NCBI GenBank assembly: GCA_016212095.1
Contig: JACRHH010000010.1
Coordinates: forward strand, 1-64,000
Reading direction: 5' to 3'
DNA from: Nitrospirota bacterium
Lineage (GTDB): Bacteria > Nitrospirota > Thermodesulfovibrionia > SZUA-242
Length of the DNA stretch: 64,000 bases
Below, one piece after another: positions 26,672 through 34,189 of the stretch (position 1 is the first letter of the stretch; every line of letters starts with the position of its first letter). The notes under the pieces are model-generated. The model made no database searches. It was given only the letters and a program-made list of their open reading frames with translations, and had not been told where the DNA came from. The position numbers were made by a program, and so were the translations under genes.

Positions 26672-27264
26672 CCGGTTTTCTCCATGATTCCGTTTAGTAA
26701 TATTTCGTAAAGCATTTCGCTCTGAGTGCCCGCGCCCTGCCCCTCGGACAGATATGAAAGCACCAGCCCGCGCACGCACGAGAACACAACCGGCGCTGCC
26801 CGGTCGATCTCCATCTTTCTGAACACGCCGCTGTCCATGCCGTCTTGCAGAATGCCGCGAATGATTCTGTGCTGCGAGCTTAGAAACAGTTCCTTGAGCG
26901 GCTTTCTGATTTCGAGATCGTGCTCTTTAAGATGAAGCGACACGAGCTTGGTCTTGCGGACGGCGTAATCGAGGTAGCTGTCGATAAGCGCCTTCAGCGC
27001 CTGCGCCGGTTCCATGTCTGCCACGCGCCCGATGTAGAGGTTGAAATCCTCCATCTCGGAGCGCAGAAGCGCAAGGTAAAGCTCTTCCTTCGTGGGGAAA
27101 TAAATATATATTCCGCCAACGCTTATGCCCGCCCTGTTGGCAACATCGCGCATGGCCGCGCCCGCGTAGCCGCGCCCGGCGAAAACGTCGTATGCGGCGG
27201 CCAGTATGTCGCGGCGAGAATCATCGCCGGTGCGTTTTGCCGTGGGTCTGGTTGATTGCTTCAT
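26668..27264 (-). CDS. TetR/AcrR-family repressor of the efflux operon
   Basis: A 198-residue regulator with a TetR-type helix-turn-helix (SRRDILAAAYDVFAGRGYAG, NRAGISVGGIYIYFPTKEEL; residues about 16-65) and a helical ligand domain. It is the first gene of the efflux operon (tetR-tolC-adaptor-RND-adaptor-RND) and very probably represses it in the absence of pump substrate. Directly upstream lie a strong promoter and two 14-bp palindromes that fit its operators. Confidence 0.9.
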   Translation of the reverse strand: MKQSTRPTAKRTGDDSRRDILAAAYDVFAGRGYAGAAMRDVANRAGISVGGIYIYFPTKEELYLALLRSEMEDFNLYIGRVADMEPAQALKALIDSYLDYAVRKTKLVSLHLKEHDLEIRKPLKELFLSSQHRIIRGILQDGMDSGVFRKMEIDRAAPVVFSCVRGLVLSYLSEGQGAGTQSEMLYEILLNGIMEKTG

Positions 27265-27279
27265 GCGGCTTCCTTTTGG

Positions 27280-27309
27280 TGAACATGTGTTCAGGTGAAC
27301 GACTGTTCA
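27280..27309. promoter_or_regulatory. Tandem operators for the TetR-type repressor
   Basis: TGAACATGTGTTCA (27280-27293) is a perfect palindrome; TGAACGACTGTTCA (27296-27309) is the same site with changes in the centre. They repeat at a 16-base interval, 16-45 bases before the tetR start, and the second touches the -10 box. This is a typical autoregulated TetR arrangement. Confidence 0.75.
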
Positions 27310-27338
27310 TGTTAGCCGAAGGCGGGAAGGGGTGTCAA
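27309..27338 (-). promoter_or_regulatory. Sigma-70 promoter of the efflux operon
   Basis: On the minus strand TTGACA (27338-27333) and TAACAT (27314-27309) are 18 bases apart and end just upstream of the operators, so the start of transcription would fall inside the operator pair. Confidence 0.7.
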
Positions 27339-27412
27339 GGTGAGGAGGGGAAAGAAGGCGGCGGTTACCTCAAGACTTCAAGCTGCCTGGTTCGCCGCCA
27401 ACGAAGTAATCA

Positions 27413-27676
27413 TCAAGCCATGCTTGCAATTTTTTCCTGCTTCACACGTTCATGAAGCCAGATTTTTATTAACGCGCCCCTGTCCACTCCTATCGCGTTA
27501 CGTATATCGTCAATATCATTGACCAGCGACTCCGCTATATCAAGGGTAATTCTGACTTTTTTCCCGTGATGGACAACAACAGCTTTGGCCATATCAACAA
27601 GGTCATGCATATCCTCCCCCTCGTCAAAACGTTTGTCGAATTCCTTCGCGGTTTTAGCCGCCGTTTTCATTGTCAT
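27413..27676 (-). CDS. Antitoxin of a BrnT-type module (ribbon-helix-helix)
   Basis: An 87-residue protein with a Lys/Glu-rich N-terminus and a ribbon-helix-helix-like segment, KVRITLDIAESLVNDIDDI then GVDRGALIKIWLHERV. It starts inside the end of the BrnT-like toxin gene (overlap of 23 bases), and AAAGGAG lies 10 bases before ATG 27676. It resembles BrnA/CopG antitoxins and probably neutralises the BrnT protein and represses the pair. It differs in sequence from the antitoxin at 2550, so the two modules are separate acquisitions. Confidence 0.75.
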   Translation of the reverse strand: MTMKTAAKTAKEFDKRFDEGEDMHDLVDMAKAVVVHHGKKVRITLDIAESLVNDIDDIRNAIGVDRGALIKIWLHERVKQEKIASMA

Positions 27677-27941
27677 ATAACAGCATCTCCTTTTCCCGCG
27701 AACGTCTGACCGAAATTATGCGTATTTTAGCGTCTCTCATCGTATAAACAGCCGTCCAATGTTTGTTCTTGAGCTTGCCGACTATAATAAATCGCTCCTC
27801 GTCAGGGTATGGCACATGGATTTCAACGCGTTTTTCATCGCGCCATAGCTCCTTGGCTGTCTCAAAGTCTATGCCATGTTTTGCATTGTTGGTTGCGCTT
27901 TTAGCCGGATCCCATTCAAACCTCATATTTTTATTATGCAT
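27654..27941 (-). CDS. brnT: BrnT-family ribonuclease toxin, second copy
   Basis: A 90-95-residue BrnT toxin: FEWDPAKSATNNAKHGIDF at the start, DEERFIIVGKLKNKHWTAVY in the middle and RIISVRRSREKEMLLYD at the end, covering all conserved family blocks. Either ATG 27941 or ATG 27926 could start it; the second gives the usual MRFEWD opening. It is encoded before its antitoxin. The sequence appears intact, so this is probably a working toxin. Confidence 0.85.
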   Translation of the reverse strand: MHNKNMRFEWDPAKSATNNAKHGIDFETAKELWRDEKRVEIHVPYPDEERFIIVGKLKNKHWTAVYTMRDAKIRIISVRRSREKEMLLYDNENGG

Positions 27942-28050
27942 CTGATGGACAGATTTGCAACATGCTTACGTGAACGCTATCACATATTGATTCGCTTGCT
28001 TGACGCTCCGTAACCTCTCAGGGCACACTTTAAGTGTCTGTGGTGTTACT

Positions 28051-28128
28051 GTGCGAGCGAACTGGCGGATCACGTTCAGATTTGCAGATGGGCGTGCCGA
28101 AATAGTGAATTACGAGGACTACCATTAA
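28051..28128 (+). pseudogene. HigB-type toxin remnant (C-terminal part only)
   Basis: Frame 1 encodes [17 protein letters not shown] and then EIVNYEDYH before TAA at 28126-28128, the conserved end of HigB/RelE-type toxins that precede HigA. Upstream (about 27990-28050) the frame has a stop at 27988-27990 and only distorted similarity, so the N-terminal two thirds are lost or scrambled. Because the end of the gene sits 11 bases before higA, the original higBA order is clear. Confidence 0.75.
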
Positions 28129-28139
28129 GAGGTGCAAAC

Positions 28140-28433
28140 ATGAAAATGCATAATCCGGCGCATCCGGGCGAGGTGTTGAGGGAATTGTGGCTTGAGCCGA
28201 TGGGGCTAACGCTCGCCGCCGCTGCCGCGCGGCTTGGCGTTACGCGCAAGACAGTATCGAGGATTGTGAACGGGAAGGCCTCCATATCGCCTGAAATGGC
28301 GCTCAGGCTGGAGATAATTTTCGGAACGTCGGCTCAGGCATGGCTGAATATGCAGGCTGCGTTCGACATTGAAACCATGTCGGCGGTGCGCAACGAACTG
28401 ATGAAAACATTGCTTCATCCGGCGGCATGTTGA
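28140..28433 (+). CDS. higA: HigA-family antitoxin (XRE helix-turn-helix)
   Basis: A 97-residue HigA antitoxin. [20 protein letters not shown] at the start, [20 protein letters not shown] as helix-turn-helix, then [19 protein letters not shown] are the canonical blocks. GAGGTG lies 6 bases before ATG 28140. The toxin partner upstream is broken, so this gene may persist as a repressor or an anti-addiction protein. The frame is complete with no sign of decay. Confidence 0.85.
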   Translation: MKMHNPAHPGEVLRELWLEPMGLTLAAAAARLGVTRKTVSRIVNGKASISPEMALRLEIIFGTSAQAWLNMQAAFDIETMSAVRNELMKTLLHPAAC

Positions 28434-28574
28434 ACGGTGCGGCATGTCGCTTCCGGTGTTGCGAACCGGGCATCAAACTTCACGCCGAAGCTGTTCATGT
28501 CTGATTAGCAGGAACGCGCATGATCAACGGCGAAGGTTCTTTTGCGTGCGGCTTGATACTCAACAACCAAAAAC
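28434..28574. other. Spacer with no assignable gene
   Basis: Convergent region between higA and the helicase terminator. I see no coding frame with family similarity and no RNA gene. Confidence 0.4.
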
Positions 28575-28606
28575 AAAGGGCAGACAACATACATTGTCTG
28601 CCCTTT
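28575..28606 (-). terminator. Terminator of the DEAD-box helicase gene
   Basis: AAAGGGCAGACAA and TTGTCTGCCCTTT form a perfect 13-bp stem around a 6-base loop, with a T-rich run after it on the minus strand. It lies 28 bases past the helicase stop codon. Confidence 0.8.
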
Positions 28607-28633
28607 GCAGGTATTAATTCAGCAGAACTTACC

Positions 28634-30133
28634 TTACCTCGCCCTGCCCGTTGACGCCCCCTGATACTGACGGGGCTTTCCGCTGTCGCTTCCGCGCCAG
28701 TTGTTATTGCGCTCGGCTCCGGCGTAATTATCCCTGCGCGGGCGGTAGCTTCCGCTGTCGGAACGCGGCTGATACCTGTTGTCCGCCGGGCGGCTGTTGT
28801 ATGCGGGCCTGTTTCGCTCCTCAGCAGCGCGTTTCGCCGCCTCGACGATTGCGTCGCCTGCAAGCAGATGAAGCGCCGCAGCCACAACATCCGACGCCGA
28901 ATGTTCCGCGATAAGCGACTTGGCCATTGTTTCAAGGCCGTTGTGCTTTTTCTCGGTGATTGCGGTGACGAGCTTGCCGACAAGCGTCTTTTCACGCGCC
29001 AGCTTCACATCGGCCCATGACGGCGACATTGCCCTCGAAATCACCGTTTTGGCGGTGCGCTCGATCATCCGGAGCCTGCCGAACTGCCGCGAGCTAACCA
29101 AGCTGATCGCGATGCCGGATTTCCCGGCGCGTCCGGTTCTTCCGATGCGGTGAACATACGCCTCCGGATTCTGCGGAAGGCTGTAGTTGACAACGTGGCT
29201 CACGTCGGAAACGTCGATGCCGCGAGCAGCAACGTCGGTGGCAACCAGAATGTCGATCTGACCCTTTCGGAACTTGCCCATCGCCTCATCGCGCGCCGCC
29301 TGCGTGAAGTCGCCATGAATGGCGCCCGCCTTGTAGCCAAGCCTGCCCAGGCTTTCAGCAACCTCGTCGGTTTCCCGCTTGGTGTGGCAGAAGACCAGCA
29401 TGAGCGACGGCAATTCGGTGTCGATGATCCGGCTAAGGACGCTGATCTTGTCATCTTCCCGCACCTCGTGGAATACCTGCTTTATCGCGTCAACCACGGT
29501 ATTCTGGGCCGCCACGCGTATCTTCATCGGATCGCGCATGTAGTTTTCGGAAATGCGCATGATCTCTCTCGGCATCGTTGCCGAGAAGAGCATCATCTGG
29601 CGCTCCGCCGGAACGCCGTCAAGAATGGTCTTGATGTCGTCAACAAAACCCATGTTCAGCATTTCGTCGGCCTCGTCGAGGACGACGTGCCTTATCTCGG
29701 CAAGCGAAAGGGATTTTCTGGTGATGTGATCGATTACCCTGCCCGGCGTGCCAACTACTATGTCAGCGCCTCTGGAAAGGCTTTTAAGCTGAAGCACCAT
29801 CGACTGGCCGCCGTAGATAGGAATGGTTGTAATGCCGCGATGCTCACCGATGCGGCCAAGCTCAAGCGAAACCTGCATGGCAAGCTCGCGGGTGGGAACA
29901 AGCACGATGGCGTATGGACGCCTGCTTTTTCCTGCGTGCGGCGACTCGACAAGCGGAATGCCGAAAGCGGCGGTCTTACCCGTGCCGGTCTGGGCAAGGC
30001 CCACAATATCGTGGCCCTTCAACGCGGGGCCGATGGCCTCCTGCTGAATGGCCGTGGGTGTTTCGATGCCCATACCGGAAAGAGCGCGAAGCGTCTCCTC
30101 CGACAGAGCGAAGCTCTGGAAGTTACTGTGCAT
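28634..30133 (-). CDS. DEAD-box ATP-dependent RNA helicase
   Basis: A 499-residue helicase. Motifs in order: Q motif (GIETPTAIQQEAI), I (AQTGTGKT), Ia (PTRELA), II (LDEADEML), III (FSATMP), V (ATDVAARGID) and VI (HRIGRTGRAG). After the two RecA-like domains there is a basic tail rich in Arg, Asn, Ser and Gly from about residue 425, typical of RNA-binding RhlE/CsdA-type proteins. It unwinds structured RNA in ribosome assembly or mRNA decay, often at low temperature. AGGAGA precedes ATG 30133, and a promoter about 190 bases upstream gives a long 5' leader. Confidence 0.9.
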   Translation of the reverse strand: MHSNFQSFALSEETLRALSGMGIETPTAIQQEAIGPALKGHDIVGLAQTGTGKTAAFGIPLVESPHAGKSRRPYAIVLVPTRELAMQVSLELGRIGEHRGITTIPIYGGQSMVLQLKSLSRGADIVVGTPGRVIDHITRKSLSLAEIRHVVLDEADEMLNMGFVDDIKTILDGVPAERQMMLFSATMPREIMRISENYMRDPMKIRVAAQNTVVDAIKQVFHEVREDDKISVLSRIIDTELPSLMLVFCHTKRETDEVAESLGRLGYKAGAIHGDFTQAARDEAMGKFRKGQIDILVATDVAARGIDVSDVSHVVNYSLPQNPEAYVHRIGRTGRAGKSGIAISLVSSRQFGRLRMIERTAKTVISRAMSPSWADVKLAREKTLVGKLVTAITEKKHNGLETMAKSLIAEHSASDVVAAALHLLAGDAIVEAAKRAAEERNRPAYNSRPADNRYQPRSDSGSYRPRRDNYAGAERNNNWRGSDSGKPRQYQGASTGRAR

Positions 30134-30329
30134 TTAAAAATTCTCCTGTGCGATTGTGGCTGCGCGGAACAAAAACAGTCGGCAGCCTGCTTCAGGACGA
30201 ACCGAGGGAGGTTTAAAACCCGTGGTGGTGATTTCCCTGAAAAACCCGATCCAAACAGATAATATGGCCGCTTGCGCTTTAATCCGCCGGATTCGCCTTT
30301 ACCGGCGACATCCGATTTCAATCCAGTAA

Positions 30330-30357
30330 ACTATCAGACTTCATGGCATTGTGTCAA
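30330..30357 (-). promoter_or_regulatory. Candidate promoter of the helicase gene
   Basis: TTGACA (30357-30352) and GATAGT (30335-30330) on the minus strand are 16 bases apart. Transcription would start near 30323 and give a 5' leader of about 190 nt. Long leaders are common for cold-inducible DEAD-box genes. Confidence 0.45.
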
Positions 30358-30461
30358 ATTATCCACTTCCGCAACTTTTCCCTGACACAATATAAAGGTT
30401 ACCCTGCCGGGCCGTTTTATGGCAAACTGATCTGGAACTTATCCCTATTCATGAGGTCTCC

Positions 30462-31622
30462 ATGACGCGTAAAAGCCGTTATCTCATATTTGCATTGGTG
30501 GCATTTGCCGTCATCGCCGCCGCCGTTTATTACATGAAACGCCCGAAACCTGTTCCGGTTGTCGTTGCAGCCGTGGATCGTGGCCGCGTGACAGCCGCCG
30601 TTGCCAACACGCGGGCCGGAACCGTGAAGGCCTGCCGCAGGGCGAAGCTTGCGCCGCCTGTGGGCGGACGGGTTTCGCGGCTTCCGGTGCGCGAGGGCGA
30701 CCGCGTGAAGGGCGGCGAAATTCTGCTTGAACTCTGGAATGACGACCTTGCGGCTCAGGTTCGCGTTTCGGAAAGCGAGGCCGCAGCCGCGCATACGGCG
30801 GTTGAGGAAGCCTGTTTGATGGCCGCGCAGTCGCGGCGCGAGTCTGACCGGGCGGTTACGCTGAAGGGCAAGGGGCTGGCCACCGACGAGGCAAGCGAAC
30901 GCGCGCAGGCAAACGCCGACGCGTCCGGCTCACGCTGTCGGGCCGCGAGCGAGCGGGCGAAAATGGCGGACGCCGCAGTGGACATGGCCCGCGCATCGCT
31001 AGAGCGCACAATCCTTCGCGCGCCGTTTGACGGGCGAATTGCCGACGTGACCAGCGAGCTTGGCGAGTTCGTGACGCCGTCTCCGCCCGGCATCCCCACG
31101 CTTCCGGCTGTCGATCTGATCGACGACAGTTGTCTCTACATATCCGCGCCGATTGACGAGGTTGACGCTCCGGCTGTCAGAATCGGCATGGACGTAAAAA
31201 TCACGCTCGACTCCATCCCCGGACGCGCTTTTTCCGGAAAAGTCCGGCTGATCATGCCGTATGTGCTTGAGCTTGAAAAACAGGCGCGAACGGTTGATGT
31301 CGAGGCGGATTTCCTGAGCGCAGCAGACACGAAGGGGCTTCTGCCCGGATACAGCGCCGACATGGAGATCACCCTGAACGCCCGCGACAACGTGGTTCGC
31401 GTGCCGACCGAGGCGGTGCTTGAGGGCGGGCGGGTGCTTGTTCTTCGCGCCGACGGCCTGATAGAGGAGCGAAAAATTACGTCAGGCATAGCGAACTGGA
31501 AATCGACCGAGGTTCTATCCGGGGTTGCCGAAGGCGACCGAGTCATCACGTCGCTCGACCGCAAGGACGTGAAGCCCGGCGCATACGGCGTGGCAGAAAC
31601 GCCGGGCGCGTCTGCCAAGTGA
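30462..31622 (+). CDS. Periplasmic adaptor (HlyD/MacA-like) of a MacB-type exporter
   Basis: A 386-residue membrane-fusion protein: one N-terminal membrane anchor (about 7-25), lipoyl half (KLAPPVGGRVSRLPVREGD), a helical hairpin (about 95-170), second half (RAPFDGRIADVTSELGEFV) and a beta-barrel (about 220-370). It partners an ABC exporter; its stop codon originally overlapped the start of the ATPase gene now at 34185 (GTGA overlap), a coupling now split by the inserted cassette. GAGG precedes ATG 30462. Confidence 0.85.
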   Translation: MTRKSRYLIFALVAFAVIAAAVYYMKRPKPVPVVVAAVDRGRVTAAVANTRAGTVKACRRAKLAPPVGGRVSRLPVREGDRVKGGEILLELWNDDLAAQVRVSESEAAAAHTAVEEACLMAAQSRRESDRAVTLKGKGLATDEASERAQANADASGSRCRAASERAKMADAAVDMARASLERTILRAPFDGRIADVTSELGEFVTPSPPGIPTLPAVDLIDDSCLYISAPIDEVDAPAVRIGMDVKITLDSIPGRAFSGKVRLIMPYVLELEKQARTVDVEADFLSAADTKGLLPGYSADMEITLNARDNVVRVPTEAVLEGGRVLVLRADGLIEERKITSGIANWKSTEVLSGVAEGDRVITSLDRKDVKPGAYGVAETPGASAK

Positions 31623-31623
31623 T
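31611..31623 (+). repeat. 13-bp direct repeat, left copy
   Basis: TCTGCCAAGTGAT at the end of the adaptor gene (SAK-stop). The identical sequence lies at 34177-34189. Bases on either side differ (G before and A after here; A before and C after at the right copy), so the repeat is exactly 13 bp and bounds the inserted segment. Confidence 0.9.
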
Positions 31624-31639
31624 AAGGGGGAAAATCAAT

Positions 31640-31915
31640 ATGCGCAAGGAATATGATTTCACAGGAGCTAGCCGAGCCAAAGACGTTCCGCATCTGGCAA
31701 GGCTACAGGCTGAAGAAACCGCCGGAAAGACACGTATCACAATCAATATCGACAATGATGTGCTGGCAAGCTTCCGCGAACGCGCCGAAAGCAAGGGCAT
31801 CGGCTACCATACGCTCATAAATTCGGAACTGCGCCGGGCGGTTTCCCCTGAACAGACGCCGGTCACGGTTGAAGCGTTGCGGCAGGTGTTGCGCGAGGAA
31901 CTGAAGGCGGCGTGA
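31640..31915 (+). CDS. Orphan BrnA-like antitoxin
   Basis: A 91-residue protein opening with MRKEYDFTGASRAKDVPHL, the BrnA signature, followed by the ribbon-helix-helix part RITINIDNDVLASFRERAE and a C-terminal helical extension. No BrnT gene is beside it; the left repeat of the cassette begins 17 bases before the start codon, where a brnT gene would normally end. AAGGGGGAAAA precedes ATG 31640. It may be a DNA-binding repressor of the cassette or a former antitoxin cut from its partner. Confidence 0.7.
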   Translation: MRKEYDFTGASRAKDVPHLARLQAEETAGKTRITINIDNDVLASFRERAESKGIGYHTLINSELRRAVSPEQTPVTVEALRQVLREELKAA

Positions 31916-32170
31916 CGGGAACTCCAGCCAGCCATCCCAAGGCCGCGCAAGCAAGATAAACATTCCAATCGTCGCCTCAAAAGCCGTAATATATGGGGCA
32001 ACTTTTGCTTGTTGGGAGGGTGACTTGGAAATATTGGCCTGCATCGACGGGTACAACGAGTTCTGAAATGCATATTCTCAAAATATCTGTAGCGTGCTGC
32101 AAACATGACATTCGCAAATGGTAGAGATTTCACACATGGAATACAGGTTAAAGCCGGGGAGGAATTAAGA
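31916..32170. other. Spacer inside the cassette
   Basis: About 255 bases between the BrnA-like gene and the GHKL-nuclease gene. No coding frame with similarity is visible; base composition shifts here from GC-rich to AT-rich. It probably holds the promoter of the second gene. Confidence 0.4.
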
Positions 32171-34114
32171 ATGTCTTTAATGCATTTGAATGTGGCAAGA
32201 AAAGTACGACACTACAGGCTATCGAAAAGCAGGGCTTATGTCGCCATATTTGAGGCGATATCCAACTCCATTGATGCCATAAAAGAGAGAGAAACGTCCG
32301 GATCAATATCTGTATCATTTAAGAGAGATACATCACAAACAAGCCTATTGCCAGATATTGAAGATAGCGGGCGATTGAAAGAGGTCACCGTATCCGATGA
32401 CGGGATTGGATTCAATAATGAGAACTATTCGTCATTTTTAGAGTCAGACACAGCAAAGAAGGAACAACTCGGCGGTAGAGGTCTTGGACGATTTAGTTGG
32501 CTTAAGGTGTTTGAGAAAGTTGAGATCATAAGCCATTTTGTTGCAGACGGTAAAGGACATAAGCGCACATTTACTTTTGAAAGGACGTCTGACGGAATTT
32601 CCAATCCATCCCTGATAGGTACTGACGATCATAAGTTCTCCACAACAGTCAAATTCGTCAATCAGAAGAAGGAATGGGAAATCCCCAAAAGACAGATCAC
32701 CTTCGCGGAAAAACTTATCGAGCACTTTCTTCCTTTGTTTGTAAGCGGAACTGCCCCTAAAATTGTTTTAGCCGATGATGACAAGGGCGATAAAATCATT
32801 GTCAATGACTATTTCAAGCAACACTATAAAGGTCTTATTTCTGAGAAGCCACTTGATGTGTTAAATAAAAGCTTCCTGCTTTCTGTACATAAGACATGTA
32901 TCGGATCATGTAATAGCCTTGTTCTGCTGGCCAATTACCGCGCAACCAAGGTGGTAAATCTTTCAAAACATATCGTTGACCTTGAAAATAAGCTCTTCGA
33001 TAAGGACGAGGAGTTTTTCATCATAGCCTTCATCAAAGGAGATTATCTCGATTCTGGCGCATCACCAGAAAGGGACGAATTCCGTTTCGGATATGATGAA
33101 GAGCAGGACGAAATAGATGTTAAAGCGATTATTACACAGGCGTCAGACATTATTAAGAAAGAAATATCTACTTATTTGCAGCCGATTATGGAAAAAAAGA
33201 AGAGGCGGCTCGAAAACATAGTTTCTACCGTGTCACCTGAATACCGGCATGTCATAGCAAAGAATCCGGCGATTGTGGATGAAATCAGTCCCAATGCATC
33301 CGATACTGAAATTGAATCCATACTGCATCGTGAAGAATACAAGCAGAAGCAGGCAACAATAAAGGCAATAGAAAAAATACTGAAAGCCAATTCAATGGAG
33401 CATGAAAAGGTTCTGGAAGCCTTCAAGGAGATTGCTGAAACAGCGAAGGCGGAGCTGGCTAAATATGTCTTATGGAGAAAGCACATCATCAACCTTCTGG
33501 AAAAAAGAATTTCATGGAACGCGGATAAGACATTTGAAAAGGAAGAAACCCTCCATAACTTGTTTTACTCTATGAGAAAGACATCTAATGAGGTTCCCCA
33601 TGAGGCTAACAACCTGTGGCTTGTTGATGAAAGGCTTAATTTCCACAGTTATTTGGCTTCGGATAAGTATTGGGATGAAGAAAGCCGTCCTGACGTGCTG
33701 ATTTATAATTCCCCGGTACTGTTTAATAACAGCGAAAACCCGGAGAACAGTTTTGTTGTCATAGAATTTAAGAGACCAAGCCGCAACGACTATGACGAGG
33801 AGGAAAATCCAATTGATCAGGTTTATGAATATATCGACAAAATCCGTTCAAAGAAAGCCAAACATCCAAACGGACAGTTGATCATAATAACCGAAAACAC
33901 ACCTTGCTATGTGTATATTATTTCTGACCTTACGGAAAAAATGACTAAGTATTGTCGTAAGAACGATTTCATCATTACCCATGATGGGTTAGGATTCTTT
34001 TATTACCATAAAGAATACAGGGCTTATATAGAGGTTCTTTCTTATCAGAAGGTTCTAAAGGATTCTAAGCAGAGAAACCGTATCTTCATGAAGAAAATCG
34101 GTGTCCAGCCGTAG
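32171..34114 (+). CDS. GHKL ATPase fused to a PD-(D/E)XK nuclease-like domain
   Basis: A 647-residue protein. The N-terminal third is a GHKL (HSP90/gyrase/MutL/MORC) ATPase with the N-box FEAISNSIDAI (about residue 27), VSDDGIGF (about 76) and GGRGLGRFSW (about 101). A charged helical middle follows (about 345-450). The C-terminus has RPDVLIYN (about 506) and FVVIEFKRP (about 531), then a Q and a Y, matching the D-x(n)-E-x-K core of PD-(D/E)XK nucleases. The arrangement recalls the bacterial MORC-like ATPases linked to restriction systems. It is probably a defence or DNA-processing effector. GGGGAGGA precedes ATG 32171. AT-rich codon use marks recent transfer. Confidence 0.8.
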   Translation: MSLMHLNVARKVRHYRLSKSRAYVAIFEAISNSIDAIKERETSGSISVSFKRDTSQTSLLPDIEDSGRLKEVTVSDDGIGFNNENYSSFLESDTAKKEQLGGRGLGRFSWLKVFEKVEIISHFVADGKGHKRTFTFERTSDGISNPSLIGTDDHKFSTTVKFVNQKKEWEIPKRQITFAEKLIEHFLPLFVSGTAPKIVLADDDKGDKIIVNDYFKQHYKGLISEKPLDVLNKSFLLSVHKTCIGSCNSLVLLANYRATKVVNLSKHIVDLENKLFDKDEEFFIIAFIKGDYLDSGASPERDEFRFGYDEEQDEIDVKAIITQASDIIKKEISTYLQPIMEKKKRRLENIVSTVSPEYRHVIAKNPAIVDEISPNASDTEIESILHREEYKQKQATIKAIEKILKANSMEHEKVLEAFKEIAETAKAELAKYVLWRKHIINLLEKRISWNADKTFEKEETLHNLFYSMRKTSNEVPHEANNLWLVDERLNFHSYLASDKYWDEESRPDVLIYNSPVLFNNSENPENSFVVIEFKRPSRNDYDEEENPIDQVYEYIDKIRSKKAKHPNGQLIIITENTPCYVYIISDLTEKMTKYCRKNDFIITHDGLGFFYYHKEYRAYIEVLSYQKVLKDSKQRNRIFMKKIGVQP

Positions 34115-34176
34115 TGGATCGGTACAATATGGGTGACAATGAAGTTTATCCGGCAACGGGTTCCGCCCATGCCCCA

Positions 34177-34189
34177 TCTGCCAAGTGAT
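34177..34189 (+). repeat. 13-bp direct repeat, right copy
   Basis: TCTGCCAAGTGAT, identical to 31611-31623. The GTG within it (34185-34187) is the start codon of the ABC ATPase, which lacks any ribosome site of its own here because it was formerly coupled to the adaptor gene. Confidence 0.9.

Larger units (their letters stand above)
31624..34176 (+). mobile_element. 2.55-kb inserted cassette (BrnA-like gene and GHKL-nuclease gene)
   Basis: The segment between the two 13-bp copies separates an adaptor gene from its ATPase gene. Removing it with one repeat copy restores GTGA, where the adaptor stop overlaps the ATPase GTG start. The base composition of 32.1-34.1 kb is much richer in A and T than its neighbours. 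The segment has no transposase or integrase and no clear terminal inverted repeats. It may have been moved in trans, with the 13-bp repeat as target duplication; another explanation is recombination at a short homology. The right boundary just before the repeat (34115-34176) has no coding frame. Confidence 0.75.

Noticed and set aside
29150-30262. 370-codon plus-strand open frame opposite the DEAD-box helicase
   Set aside because: All helicase motifs are on the minus strand; this frame has no domain.
31624-34176. Terminal inverted repeats on the cassette
   Set aside because: Left end AAGGGGG and the inverse of the right end TGGGGCATGGG share only a short G run, too little to call.
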